Source: Saprospiraceae bacterium (lineage in GTDB: Bacteria > Bacteroidota > Bacteroidia > Chitinophagales > Saprospiraceae). Taken from it: DNA of 25,034 bases. The position numbers were made by a program, and so were the translations under genes. The stretch is taken from positions 1 through 25,034 of the forward strand of contig JADKGF010000041.1 of assembly GCA_016717105.1 (NCBI GenBank). The letters run 5' to 3'. The first letter of the stretch is position 1; every line of letters starts with the position of its first letter. The notes under the pieces were generated by a model. The model did not search any database. It was not told the origin of the DNA and worked only from the letters and a program-made list of their open reading frames with translations. Of this stretch, positions 11,001 to 18,105 are shown one piece after another.

Positions 11001-12542
11001 GTTTGTATCCGTGAAGTGGTTTGGGTTATGGGATCTAATGGTAGCACAGAAGTTTGGGCCAGTGATTTCAATCTGAAAAGTGAAAACAACTGTGGTGAAG
11101 AAGGTAAGTTGAAGTTTTCATTTAATGAAGCCGGAACACAACCTGCAAGAACATTTACTTGTGCAGACTTACCTAATGGTCAGATAGCTCGTATTCCATT
11201 GAGAATGTATGTGATAGACGAAAACGGTAATTTTGATTTCTGCGAAGTTACGCTTATTCTTCAGGATTCACCATTGACAAATGCATGTCAAGATGTAGCC
11301 AGCTTGTTACCATCAGTATCAGGTAGAATTACTACCGAAATGTCGGATGGAGTTAACAATATCGAAGTGGAGTTGACCAATATGACCAGTGCACTAAATA
11401 AAACAGAAATGACCAACAATGATGGTCAATATAAATTCGATGGAATCGATGTATTTGATCCTAAGACCATCGAAGCGCGAAATGAAGCAGATTTACTGAA
11501 TGGTGTTTCTACTTTAGACTTGGTGATGATGCAAAGACATATCCTTGGTTTACAGTCTATAGCATCTCCATACAAATTGTTGGCTGCCGATGTTAATAAT
11601 TCAAAATCCATCACTGCAAGTGACCTTGTGGATCTTCGTAAAGTGATTTTGGGTATGTCCACATCATTTGTTAATAATACATCATGGAGATTTGTACCTT
11701 CAGATTTTGTTTTCCAAGATCCAACGTATCCATTTGATTTCCCTTCAATGATCAATCTAGATTCTCTTTTCGAAGATAAAACCAATGTTAACTTCATCGG
11801 TGTCAAAGTAGGAGACGTCAATAACAGTGTAGAAGCCAATCTAAACAGCTCTTCCACAGAAAATAGATCAGCAAATGCACTATTTGTTACAGATTTGATA
11901 GAATTTGAAGGTGGAGCACATGTAAAAGTGGACGTTAAAGCTGCTGAATTGATGGACATCATGGGTACACAGTTTGGATTGGGATTTGATGCTGACCAGT
12001 TGGTATTCCAACAAGTAAAATCAGGCAAATTGAATGTACATGACTATAATATCAATACCAATCTTGCAGCTGATGGTAAATTGTATTTCAGTATTGACAT
12101 CCCGAATGGTGTATCATTATCGCCAGATGATGTCTTGATGACAATAGAATTTAAGTCTAAAGCTAAAGGTAATACTGCTTTCATGAGCACTTCAAATGAC
12201 AATTTTGATTCTGAAGTATATGAATTGGATGGTACAGTGAAATCGCTTAACATATTGGCAAGAAGCAATGCTTCAGGTCCACAAAACGAGTTGTTCCAAA
12301 ACCAACCAAATCCGTTCAAAGACTTTACGAATATCTCATTTGAACTGGCTGAAGCAGCAAACACTTCTATAAAAGTAATGGATGTAACAGGAAAAGTAGT
12401 GTACACACACGTAAGCAATTACGAAAAAGGATACCATACACTTACCTTATCCAATGCACACTTTACAGGCAAAGGTGTATATTACTACCAGATAAATGCT
12501 GGAGAATTTACAGCGACCAAAAAGATGATTTTAATCGAGTAA
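8055..12542 (+). CDS. Giant Cys-rich T9SS surface protein, paralogue 3 (1495 aa)
   Basis: Open over its whole length. The signal peptide has a hydrophobic stretch at residues 26-38 and likely cleavage near residue 41 (NTYS/QYD). Domains: the N-module shared with paralogue 2 (ACNDGVQIS...GNSCWGTANIEDK, residues 50-145), an inserted beta-rich domain absent from paralogue 2 (about 165-300), HYR-like modules, two W-x-[VI]-I-D-W-C modules (ending near 9371 and 10634), two PT[PA]xC...[DN]NC modules, a dockerin-like segment (about residues 1148-1257, LLNGVSTLDLVMMQRHILG then ADVNNSKSITASDL), a cohesin-like beta domain (about 1276-1392) and a T9SS tail (1411-1495, NQPNPFKDFTNISFEL...KKMILIE). Residues coded by 10725-10769 are out of register with the paralogues: a compensated pair of indels hides a conserved Cys (see findings). 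Function unknown; secretion to the cell surface is well supported. Confidence 0.92.
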   Translation: MKRPNFTQFNFLNKISEFFKANTRAFSIVLTLTFIYTNTYSQYDCNSILACNDGVQISLDDDCDLYIEPDMILEDPAYGDVAYDISAKLPNGTSMTQVTVGLDPLGRPVRRVAINRTHIGMALEVKVSLRGCGNSCWGTANIEDKLAPVITSCPCEPRITTFTGSVDAAVDGSYDRPSVVSGCPGAITTGVIYDARNFALDADGIVDISLPATSVRFSLYVNSFNPVSPCTNLLATNATSFHGPLNDGVNYVLVVSSIGTGTPPGGIGYTVHLDTDTGNIKSSVAATVCVRTCLNEASLLAQTVANASTPPVFTDGCAGSLTLTKRDEIEVLGCQGQYSKVIKRIWNAKDASGNTSADKIQYFYIERLTLADAQCPADWIKECGTSYVALPNGAPSPVTSGMPMIIGCQNIQVYYEDVVFDLCGPGIKVFRQWTIIDWCSGEEKVCGQTIKIEDTFAPLIDVPQPFSSPICFYGAGESGPLGSPKPSAAIIGTQANACIAKPWTITTPSLLTDACSAASKLTWYVKFKTGDGSCFDPDEVLPFVTTNGTASVLGTPGTANYRIEGLPLGRTWVRYYASDECGNERTVTVEVDVVDTTPPTAICEDQSVISIDDSGWGELLAFSLDNHSNDNCGEIAKYEVKRKTTTCPGYASDLNFGPKVRFCCSDITSPSSYVTVVLRVYDAAGNYNECETEVKVQNKRPPFITCPSNKTLTCGDSKIAAWISGTATFDTTFFGKPTTGGVCGSQRFASRIVDNNISAKCNTGTVDREWYLVSDPTVKCTQRLTITSPAFTEANVTFPGERIIPSCNLDDATPDALNSRPIVSNLSCRDIGVTYTDQVFTVSTEACIKILRTWKVIDWCSYPTNPVVAEKLQVIKLMGTGGAVFTGCTQRISIQMRVVVIKKLPLSASATDACTAPEDLVYTWSLDLGKNGTNDLSGLGKSFTRVLPIGTHKVTFTVTNRCGTPTTCMYDVTIKGTKKPTPVCIREVVWVMGSNGSTEVWASDFNLKSENNCGEEGKLKFSFNEAGTQPARTFTCADLPNGQIARIPLRMYVIDENGNFDFCEVTLILQDSPLTNACQDVASLLPSVSGRITTEMSDGVNNIEVELTNMTSALNKTEMTNNDGQYKFDGIDVFDPKTIEARNEADLLNGVSTLDLVMMQRHILGLQSIASPYKLLAADVNNSKSITASDLVDLRKVILGMSTSFVNNTSWRFVPSDFVFQDPTYPFDFPSMINLDSLFEDKTNVNFIGVKVGDVNNSVEANLNSSSTENRSANALFVTDLIEFEGGAHVKVDVKAAELMDIMGTQFGLGFDADQLVFQQVKSGKLNVHDYNINTNLAADGKLYFSIDIPNGVSLSPDDVLMTIEFKSKAKGNTAFMSTSNDNFDSEVYELDGTVKSLNILARSNASGPQNELFQNQPNPFKDFTNISFELAEAANTSIKVMDVTGKVVYTHVSNYEKGYHTLTLSNAHFTGKGVYYYQINAGEFTATKKMILIE

Positions 12543-12573
12543 TGTGTTTATAAAAATGATTCTGGGTTTTTTC

Positions 12574-12607
12574 AAGAGGCTGTCTAAAAAGATAGCCTCT
12601 TTTTTTA
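12574..12607 (+). terminator. Rho-independent terminator of paralogue 3
   Basis: The 12-base arms 12574-12585 and 12590-12601 pair with one G-T wobble around an AAAA loop, and a T-run continues to 12606. It lies 32 bp after the stop of the array's last gene. The opposite strand lacks a T-run, so it serves the plus-strand array rather than the convergent gene at 12683. Confidence 0.88.
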
Positions 12608-12682
12608 TTACTGGATATGTTTGAAATAGAAGCTAGGAAAACTAAATATTTTAAGATACTATCATCTATCAAGTTCAAAACT

Positions 12683-14208
12683 TTATTTATAAATATTCAA
12701 TTCCTCATTATATATAGGACTTTGGATGTTAAGAAAGTTCAAAACACTATGAAAAACATAACTTTGAGTTATTTTATTAAGTGATTTTACATGTTTTGAT
12801 CCTTCCGAAACCCATACAATAAATGGAATTTCATATTGTTCTTTTGGCGCTAAACTTAATGGGACGCCATGCATATAAAGATTTTTTTCGCCTAATGACT
12901 CGCCATGGTCAGACACAAAAATCATGGTGCTTTTAAAATCTTTTAACGCTTGTAAATTTTCAATTACTTGCGCTAAAATATAATCGGTATATACAATCGT
13001 ATTGTCATAGGCATTGATTAATTCAGTTTGAGAACATTTGCCCAATTCAACACTGTTACATACAGGTTTGAAAGTTTCAAATTGTGGTGGATATTTCTTG
13101 TTATAAGTAGGTCCATGACTTGTACTAGTATGCAAGATTATTAGAATCTTATTTTTTTACTGCTTTGAATTTGTTCTTTGAGCCCAGATAATAGGATTTC
13201 ATCATAATCGCACTTCGGTTCTTTACAGTTTTCACTCAAAACTCCAGTAGTTTGATAGTTTTTTATATGAACTGGTGGCTCTCCCCAGTTTGTAGTTCTC
13301 CATACGATTTCTACATCGGCTCTATTTAAATAATTAGGAAGTATTTCATACAATTTTCCTGTTACTTTGTGTTCCAGGATCGCTTTTACGCCTGCCGTGG
13401 TATAGGTAGCCAAAGATGTTGCATCGAAGTGAGAAACATTAGGGATTTTAGAAAGTAAAGGGTTTGTGTTTTTATTGTAACCATATAATGAGAAATTTTG
13501 ACTTCTTGCGGATTCACCTATCACAAGTACCACAACTGATTTTTCGTCATCAGCAATTTTGGCATTTGGTAATAAAATTTCCTTTGCATTTTTTTGGTTT
13601 TCGTGGATGTAAAAAAGTGATAAATTTACGACATACGACCACGGCATAGCCAATCCTCCTAGGACTTTTGAGTTTTTATCAATCCATAACCAATTGCTTG
13701 CATTGGCAAATACCAAAACGGCAATAAATATTAAAGTTAATGAAATGTTACTAAAAAATCGCTTCCAAGTATCTTTTATAACATTAGTTTTATAAATAAA
13801 AATACTAGGAAAAATTCCCGTAAATACCAAGTATAGAAGGAATTTTATAGAAAAGAAACTGCTCGCTTCAGAATATTTGGTATTGAGAATATTGCCGATC
13901 ATACTTTCGTCGAGTATTGTACCATAGGTATTTACAAAGTAAGCAGCCACAGCATTTATTAGGAAGAATACTATCAATAGGGTTTTTCCTACTTTTGTGG
14001 AAATCGAACAAAGTAAGTAAAAAACAAAAGCATTTAAAATCAGCATCAGCACTACAAGACTTCCAATTATTGCAATACCGTTGATACTTTTATAATCAAG
14101 ATTATTAGAAACAAATTTAAAAAAGGAAAGGTGAAAAAATAAAAAATTAAGAAAACTTAAGATTAAAGCGAAGTGCGTGATTTTTAAATTATTTTTTAAT
14201 GTAAACAT
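12683..14208 (-). CDS. Membrane phosphoethanolamine transferase, EptA-like (one frameshift)
   Basis: Expected to transfer phosphoethanolamine from phosphatidylethanolamine to lipid A or another envelope glycolipid at the periplasmic face. Residues 1-200 carry about five membrane segments. The sulfatase-fold domain follows, with VIGESARSQNFSLYGY (metal-ligand Glu about residue 232), the Thr-rich ATYTTAG stretch (265-273) where the nucleophilic Thr is expected, ENCKEPKCDYDEILL, HTSTSHGPTYNKKYP and SDHGESLGE. The reading frame is cut in two (14208-13141 and 13135-12683). Making the 7-base T run at 13152-13158 eight bases joins the pieces as SSKKNKILIILHTSTSHGP, giving about 508 residues, close to family length, so I read the break as a sequencing error. 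The start at 14208 overlaps the end of the PAP2 gene by 20 bp, suggesting translational coupling. Polymyxin-resistance-type lipid A modification is inference; the exact acceptor is unknown. Confidence 0.88.
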
Positions 14209-15043
14209 ATATTATTTTATACAATGAAACAATTAATGAGATCATCGACAGATAATAAATTAGTAAATTTTCTTTATATATTTTGGTGCCTAACACCACG
14301 CAGCATACCATAAACAAGATAATGAAAAATGGATAGTATTTGGGATTGCCTATCCATGCCCAAAGTTTATCATTTTTACTGATAAATATTCCGATAAGCC
14401 CTGAAATATAACCTATAATTCCACCAATAATAACATCCAAAGGAAAATGTGCTCCAACACCAACTCGCGTGGAAATAATTATAAAACCTAAACCAATCAA
14501 TAGAATAATCCATGCAACCTTAGAACTTATTTTCTTGGGCATAAAAGCATACATAAGTACCGTTATGATGGTAAATGTTGTAATGGAATGACCTGAAGGT
14601 AAACTGCTATGACCTATGAGTTTTTTACCGATGATAATAAATGTTTCATTATCAAGAATAGCCGCTGGTCTAGGTACGCTGAAAAGTACTTTCAAAAACT
14701 TAGATAAAATCGCTGAAACTATAGATGCTGAAATTAACGATTCCCAAAATTTGGGTGCATATATAATTAGTAATGTCAAAAAAGACAAAAAAATCAAAGC
14801 ATCTCCAAGTTGCGTTAAGTTGAGCATTAAGCTTGGAAATTGGCCTAAAGTTGAGTTGATATCTATAAAAATATCCTTTTGTATTTCTACATATCTTTCA
14901 ACTGATAGAGCGCCAGCAAAATATAGATAAAAAAAAATTGCAGTTAGTAAAAACAAGGGTATGTAAAAAAGGGAAACTTTTACCTTGTTTGAATTTTCTA
15001 TTACCGATGAGTTGTTAGCGTATTTTGTTAAGAGATTGAGCAT
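14189..15043 (-). CDS. PAP2-family membrane phosphatase (LpxE-like candidate)
   Basis: 284 residues with about six membrane segments. The three PAP2 phosphatase motifs are intact: KVLFSVPRP (K-x6-RP), LPSGHS, and STRVGVGAHFPLD (SR-x5-H-x3-D form). Members dephosphorylate lipid-linked phosphates or pyrophosphates, such as undecaprenyl pyrophosphate, phosphatidylglycerophosphate or the lipid A 1-phosphate. Its 3' end overlaps an EptA-like transferase by 20 bp. In Helicobacter pylori, LpxE and EptA genes are adjacent and act in sequence, removing the 1-phosphate and then adding phosphoethanolamine. That arrangement makes a lipid A 1-phosphatase role the leading inference here. A general undecaprenyl-pyrophosphate phosphatase remains possible. 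Confidence 0.88.
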   Translation of the reverse strand: MLNLLTKYANNSSVIENSNKVKVSLFYIPLFLLTAIFFYLYFAGALSVERYVEIQKDIFIDINSTLGQFPSLMLNLTQLGDALIFLSFLTLLIIYAPKFWESLISASIVSAILSKFLKVLFSVPRPAAILDNETFIIIGKKLIGHSSLPSGHSITTFTIITVLMYAFMPKKISSKVAWIILLIGLGFIIISTRVGVGAHFPLDVIIGGIIGYISGLIGIFISKNDKLWAWIGNPKYYPFFIILFMVCCVVLGTKIYKENLLIYYLSMISLIVSLYKIIYVYIKK

Positions 15044-15261
15044 TAATTACATATGTGTTTTTTGTCTATCTAAATTTTAAGTTTGTAAACGACATCAGCA
15101 TTTAGGTTTTACTTTTTTAATTAAAGATCTTCAAAAATGGATCTTATACAAATCGTCTTACATGAGTTTTTACAAATATTTTATTTTCCTAAATTTCATC
15201 TTTAGGAAGACAAGAAAAATCTTATTCTTAACTCATAAAAACATTAGCGTGAATTTATGTC

Positions 15262-15567
15262 TTATGCCATACCTGCCGAAGGGAAATTCATTGGCGGTAC
15301 CATTCCTGCTTCTGGATCTTCAATCGTACCAAATTGCGTTTCATATCTTTTTACATTGTCCTGGAGTGCTTTCATCAGCCTTTTGGCATGTTGTGGCGTC
15401 AAGATAATGCGGGACTTAACTTTTGCTTTAGGCACATTGGGCACCAAGCGGATAAAATCCACAATAAACTCTGAGTGTGAGTGTGAAATTATAGCGAGAT
15501 TACTGTACACACCTTCTGCAACTTCTTCCGATAGTTCGATATTGATTTGATTTTGATTTTCTGACAT
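15262..15567 (-). CDS. DUF3467 family protein
   Basis: 101 residues, intact. It matches the small DUF3467 proteins common in Bacteroidota: an acidic N-terminus (MSENQNQINIELSEEVAEG), a central YSNLAIISHSHSEFIVDFIRL, then PKAKVKSRIILTPQHAKRLM and an amphipathic helix with ALQDNVKRYE. No membrane segment or signal peptide, so it should be cytoplasmic. Its biochemical role is not established. It stands alone, divergent from icd on one side and about 220 bp from the PAP2 gene on the other. Confidence 0.9.
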   Translation of the reverse strand: MSENQNQINIELSEEVAEGVYSNLAIISHSHSEFIVDFIRLVPNVPKAKVKSRIILTPQHAKRLMKALQDNVKRYETQFGTIEDPEAGMVPPMNFPSAGMA

Positions 15568-15588
15568 GATGATATTTTATTTTAGCAA

Positions 15589-15596
15589 CAAAGGTA
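15589..15596 (-). promoter_or_regulatory. Putative -7 promoter box for the DUF3467 gene
   Basis: On the minus strand the sequence reads TACCTTTG, an exact match to the Bacteroidota -7 consensus TAnnTTTG, 21 bp upstream of the ATG at 15567. No good TTTG -33 element is visible at the usual spacing, so this rests on the -7 box and its position. Confidence 0.45.
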
Positions 15597-15745
15597 AAAC
15601 ATTTGTCCAAGCTGTAAAGTTTTGATGATAGATTCTATAGTTTTTATCCGACTTCCTGTCTCTTCTCATGCCGGGTTACCCAAAAATCATCTATCTACCT
15701 TACTAAAATTATCGCTTTTTGTCCATGCAATCACAGAGGAATAGG

Positions 15746-15753
15746 TATATTTG
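15746..15753 (+). promoter_or_regulatory. Putative -7 promoter box for icd and the downstream genes
   Basis: TATATTTG matches the Bacteroidota -7 consensus TAnnTTTG exactly and lies 35 bp before the icd ATG. A TTTG at 15718-15721 could be the -33 element, but the spacer is 24 bp rather than the usual 19-21, so the upstream element is doubtful. Confidence 0.45.
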
Positions 15754-15788
15754 CGCTTTATTTTAAAATTATTAAATATTATCATATT

Positions 15789-17027
15789 ATGGCGTTCAGT
15801 AAAATAAAAGTGGCTAATCCGGTGGTAGAGTTGGATGGCGATGAAATGACAAGGATTATTTGGAAATTTATCAAGGATAAACTCATCATTCCTTACTTGG
15901 ATATAGATATTAAATATTATGATTTGGGTATGGAATACAGAGATGAGACCAATGATCAGGTGACCATCGATGCTGCCAATGCCATCAAACAATATGGTGT
16001 AGGTATAAAATGTGCGACCATCACGCCAGATGAAGCTAGGGTTGAAGAATTCAAACTGAAGCAGATGTGGAAGTCTCCAAACGGAACAATCCGTAATATT
16101 TTGGACGGAACTGTATTCAGAGAGCCTATCGTAATGAGCAATGTACCGAGATTGGTGACAAACTGGACATCACCAATCATCATAGGCAGACATGCATTTG
16201 GTGACCAATACCGAGCTACCGATGCAGTCATCAAAGGCAAAGGAAAGTTGACTATGACCTTTACTGGCGAAGATGGTAGTGAGAATAGCTGGACTGTTTT
16301 TGATTTCAAAGGTGATGGTGTAGCACTGTGTATGTACAATACGGACGAGTCTATTCGCGGTTTTGCACATTCATGTTTCAACATGGCCTTATCCAAAGGA
16401 TGGCCGCTATATTTGTCCACAAAAAATACCATTCTAAAAAAATACGACGGTAGATTTAAAGACATTTTCCAAGAGATTTTTGATCAGGATTATAAAACAA
16501 AATTTGATGCTGCAGGTATCGTTTATGAACATAGATTGATAGACGATATGGTAGCTAGTGCGCTTAAGTGGAGCGGAAGTTTCGTTTGGGCATGCAAAAA
16601 TTATGATGGTGATGTACAGTCTGACTCAGTGGCGCAAGGATTTGGTTCATTGGGATTGATGACTTCTGTACTTGTGACTCCTGATGGAAGCACTATGGAA
16701 GCTGAAGCAGCACATGGAACTGTAACAAGACACTATAGAGAGCACCAAGCGGGCAGACCAACTTCAACCAATCCTATCGCTTCGATCTATGCTTGGACGA
16801 GAGGTTTGGCATTCAGAGGTAAGCTAGATGACAACCAGGAGTTGATCAGATTTGCTGAAGCTTTGGAAGAAGTGTGTATCGAAACGGTTGAATCGGGCAA
16901 GATGACAAAAGACCTTGCAATCATCGTGCATGGTAATAAAGTAAATCACGGTGAGCATTATCTTTATACCGAGGAGTTTCTTGAAGCACTAAACACAGGA
17001 TTGCAGCAAAAACTTGGGTACGCCTAA
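15789..17027 (+). CDS. icd: NADP-dependent isocitrate dehydrogenase (homodimeric eukaryote-like type)
   Basis: Oxidatively decarboxylates isocitrate to 2-oxoglutarate in the TCA cycle, in the cytoplasm. 412 residues, full length for the IDH1/IDH2-like family: VELDGDEMTRIIW near the N-terminus, GTIRNILDGTVFREPI (substrate loop with its Ser/Asn/Arg contacts), RHAFGDQYRATD, the catalytic Lys region, LIDDMVASALKWSG with its metal-binding Asp residues, and EAAHGTVTRHYREH (cofactor loop, with the HGTVTRHYR signature of NADP forms). ATG at 15789. A HAD phosphatase gene follows after 28 bp with no terminator, so co-transcription is likely. Confidence 0.97.
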   Translation: MAFSKIKVANPVVELDGDEMTRIIWKFIKDKLIIPYLDIDIKYYDLGMEYRDETNDQVTIDAANAIKQYGVGIKCATITPDEARVEEFKLKQMWKSPNGTIRNILDGTVFREPIVMSNVPRLVTNWTSPIIIGRHAFGDQYRATDAVIKGKGKLTMTFTGEDGSENSWTVFDFKGDGVALCMYNTDESIRGFAHSCFNMALSKGWPLYLSTKNTILKKYDGRFKDIFQEIFDQDYKTKFDAAGIVYEHRLIDDMVASALKWSGSFVWACKNYDGDVQSDSVAQGFGSLGLMTSVLVTPDGSTMEAEAAHGTVTRHYREHQAGRPTSTNPIASIYAWTRGLAFRGKLDDNQELIRFAEALEEVCIETVESGKMTKDLAIIVHGNKVNHGEHYLYTEEFLEALNTGLQQKLGYA

Positions 17028-17055
17028 GTAACTTCTATAAATTTAGATCTGAATC

Positions 17056-17640
17056 ATGGAAACGAAAATACCATTTAGTTGGCCTAATTTCAGATTTAAT
17101 ACAGAATGGACCTTGTTTTTGGATCGTGATGGCGTCATAAATGAGCGATTGCCAGATGATTACATCAAATCGTGGGATGAATTTAAGTTTTTGCCTGGTG
17201 TATTAGAAGCAATGGGTGTATTTGCCTTAAATTTCAGACGGATTTTTATTGTTACTAATCAGGCTGGTATCGAAAAAGGATTGTATTCGCACGAAGACCT
17301 TAAAAATATCCACGAGCAGATGATGGAATATATTATCTATCATGGTGGTAGAGTGGATGAGATTTATTATTGTCCATACAAGGGAGACTTAGATCCATTG
17401 TGTCGCAAACCTAATCCAGGCATGGCTCTTGAAGCAAAAAAGGATTTCCCTGATATCGAATTCAAACATAGTATCATGATCGGGGACTCGTTGAGTGATA
17501 TTGCGTTTGGTAATAATTTGGGTATGCGGACGATTTTGGTAGGCAATAAATCCGACGAATCCAGCAAATACACCAATGCTATTCCCGATTGTAGGATAGA
17601 TTCTTTGGCAGATAGGGCTTTATATTTAAATGGTAAATAA
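17056..17640 (+). CDS. HAD-IIIA phosphatase (GmhB/HisB-N-like)
   Basis: 194 residues. HAD motifs: FLDRDGVIN (nucleophile Asp23 and acid/base Asp25), IVTNQAGIEKG (motif II Thr), CRKPNPGM (motif III Lys) and MIGDSLSDI (motif IV Asp). The closest families are D-glycero-D-manno-heptose-1,7-bisphosphate 7-phosphatase (GmhB) and the histidinol-phosphatase domain of HisB. GmhB normally has a four-ligand zinc site (CxH...CxC); here the loop reads CPYKGDLDPLCRKP, keeping only two Cys and no His, so zinc binding looks reduced or lost. Substrate is therefore uncertain: LPS heptose precursor or another sugar phosphate. It sits 28 bp after icd and 23 bp before the RidA-family gene. Confidence 0.87.
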   Translation: METKIPFSWPNFRFNTEWTLFLDRDGVINERLPDDYIKSWDEFKFLPGVLEAMGVFALNFRRIFIVTNQAGIEKGLYSHEDLKNIHEQMMEYIIYHGGRVDEIYYCPYKGDLDPLCRKPNPGMALEAKKDFPDIEFKHSIMIGDSLSDIAFGNNLGMRTILVGNKSDESSKYTNAIPDCRIDSLADRALYLNGK

Positions 17641-17663
17641 GTACATCAAAAAATACAATTATT

Positions 17664-18047
17664 GTGGCAAAAGTTAGTGTTACAACAGGCGCATCCTGGG
17701 AAGATTCAGTAGGTTATTGTAGAGCCATCAGACATGGCAATACCATAGAGATTGCAGGTACCACTGCTGTTGTTGATGGTAAAATCGCTGGTAAAAACGA
17801 TGCGTACGAGCAGACTAAAATAATTTTTGGTATCATAGAAGATGCCTTGTCCCAACTTGGAGGCAAGATGTCAGATGTAGTGCGTACGAGAATGTATTTA
17901 AAAAATATTCATGATTGGGAAGCGGTAGGCAAGGCACATGGTGAGCTATTCAGAACCATAAAACCCGTCAGTACCATGCTTGCCGTTGCTGCCTTGATAG
18001 ATCCGGATATGTTGGTGGAGATAGAAGTAACGGCTATTCTTTCATGA
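17664..18047 (+). CDS. RidA/YjgF/YER057c/UK114 family protein
   Basis: 127 residues from a GTG start at 17664, chosen because it begins just before the conserved fold and no in-frame ATG fits. The conserved parts are EIAGTTAVVDG, the R-T-R-M-Y-L-K segment with the Arg expected to bind the carboxylate of the substrate, and the C-terminal LVEIEVTAI with its Glu. RidA proteins hydrolyse reactive enamine/imine intermediates made by PLP enzymes, but several subfamilies have other or unknown roles. This one is more divergent than archetypal RidA, so the activity is inferred only at family level. It lies inside the icd-queE run. Confidence 0.9.
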   Translation: MAKVSVTTGASWEDSVGYCRAIRHGNTIEIAGTTAVVDGKIAGKNDAYEQTKIIFGIIEDALSQLGGKMSDVVRTRMYLKNIHDWEAVGKAHGELFRTIKPVSTMLAVAALIDPDMLVEIEVTAILS

Positions 18048-18105
18048 TGATAATACAAGAATAATTGCAAATAATGCGCAATATTCGTTTGGTAAAATTA
18101 ATGGA

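Noticed and set aside
10142..12028. Several long antisense frames (up to 200 codons) opposite paralogue 3
   Set aside because: Low-complexity Ser/Thr/Leu-rich translations typical of the complement of an Asn/Asp/Thr-rich gene; no domain features.
1..12542. Short-period DNA repeats or a CRISPR-like array in the surface-protein region
   Set aside because: The repetition is at protein-module level with diverged DNA; there are no regularly spaced identical direct repeats.
15170..15215. Small inverted repeat (CCTAAA ... TTTAGG) after the DUF3467 gene
   Set aside because: Only a 6-bp AT-rich stem with no T-run on the minus strand; too weak to call a terminator.
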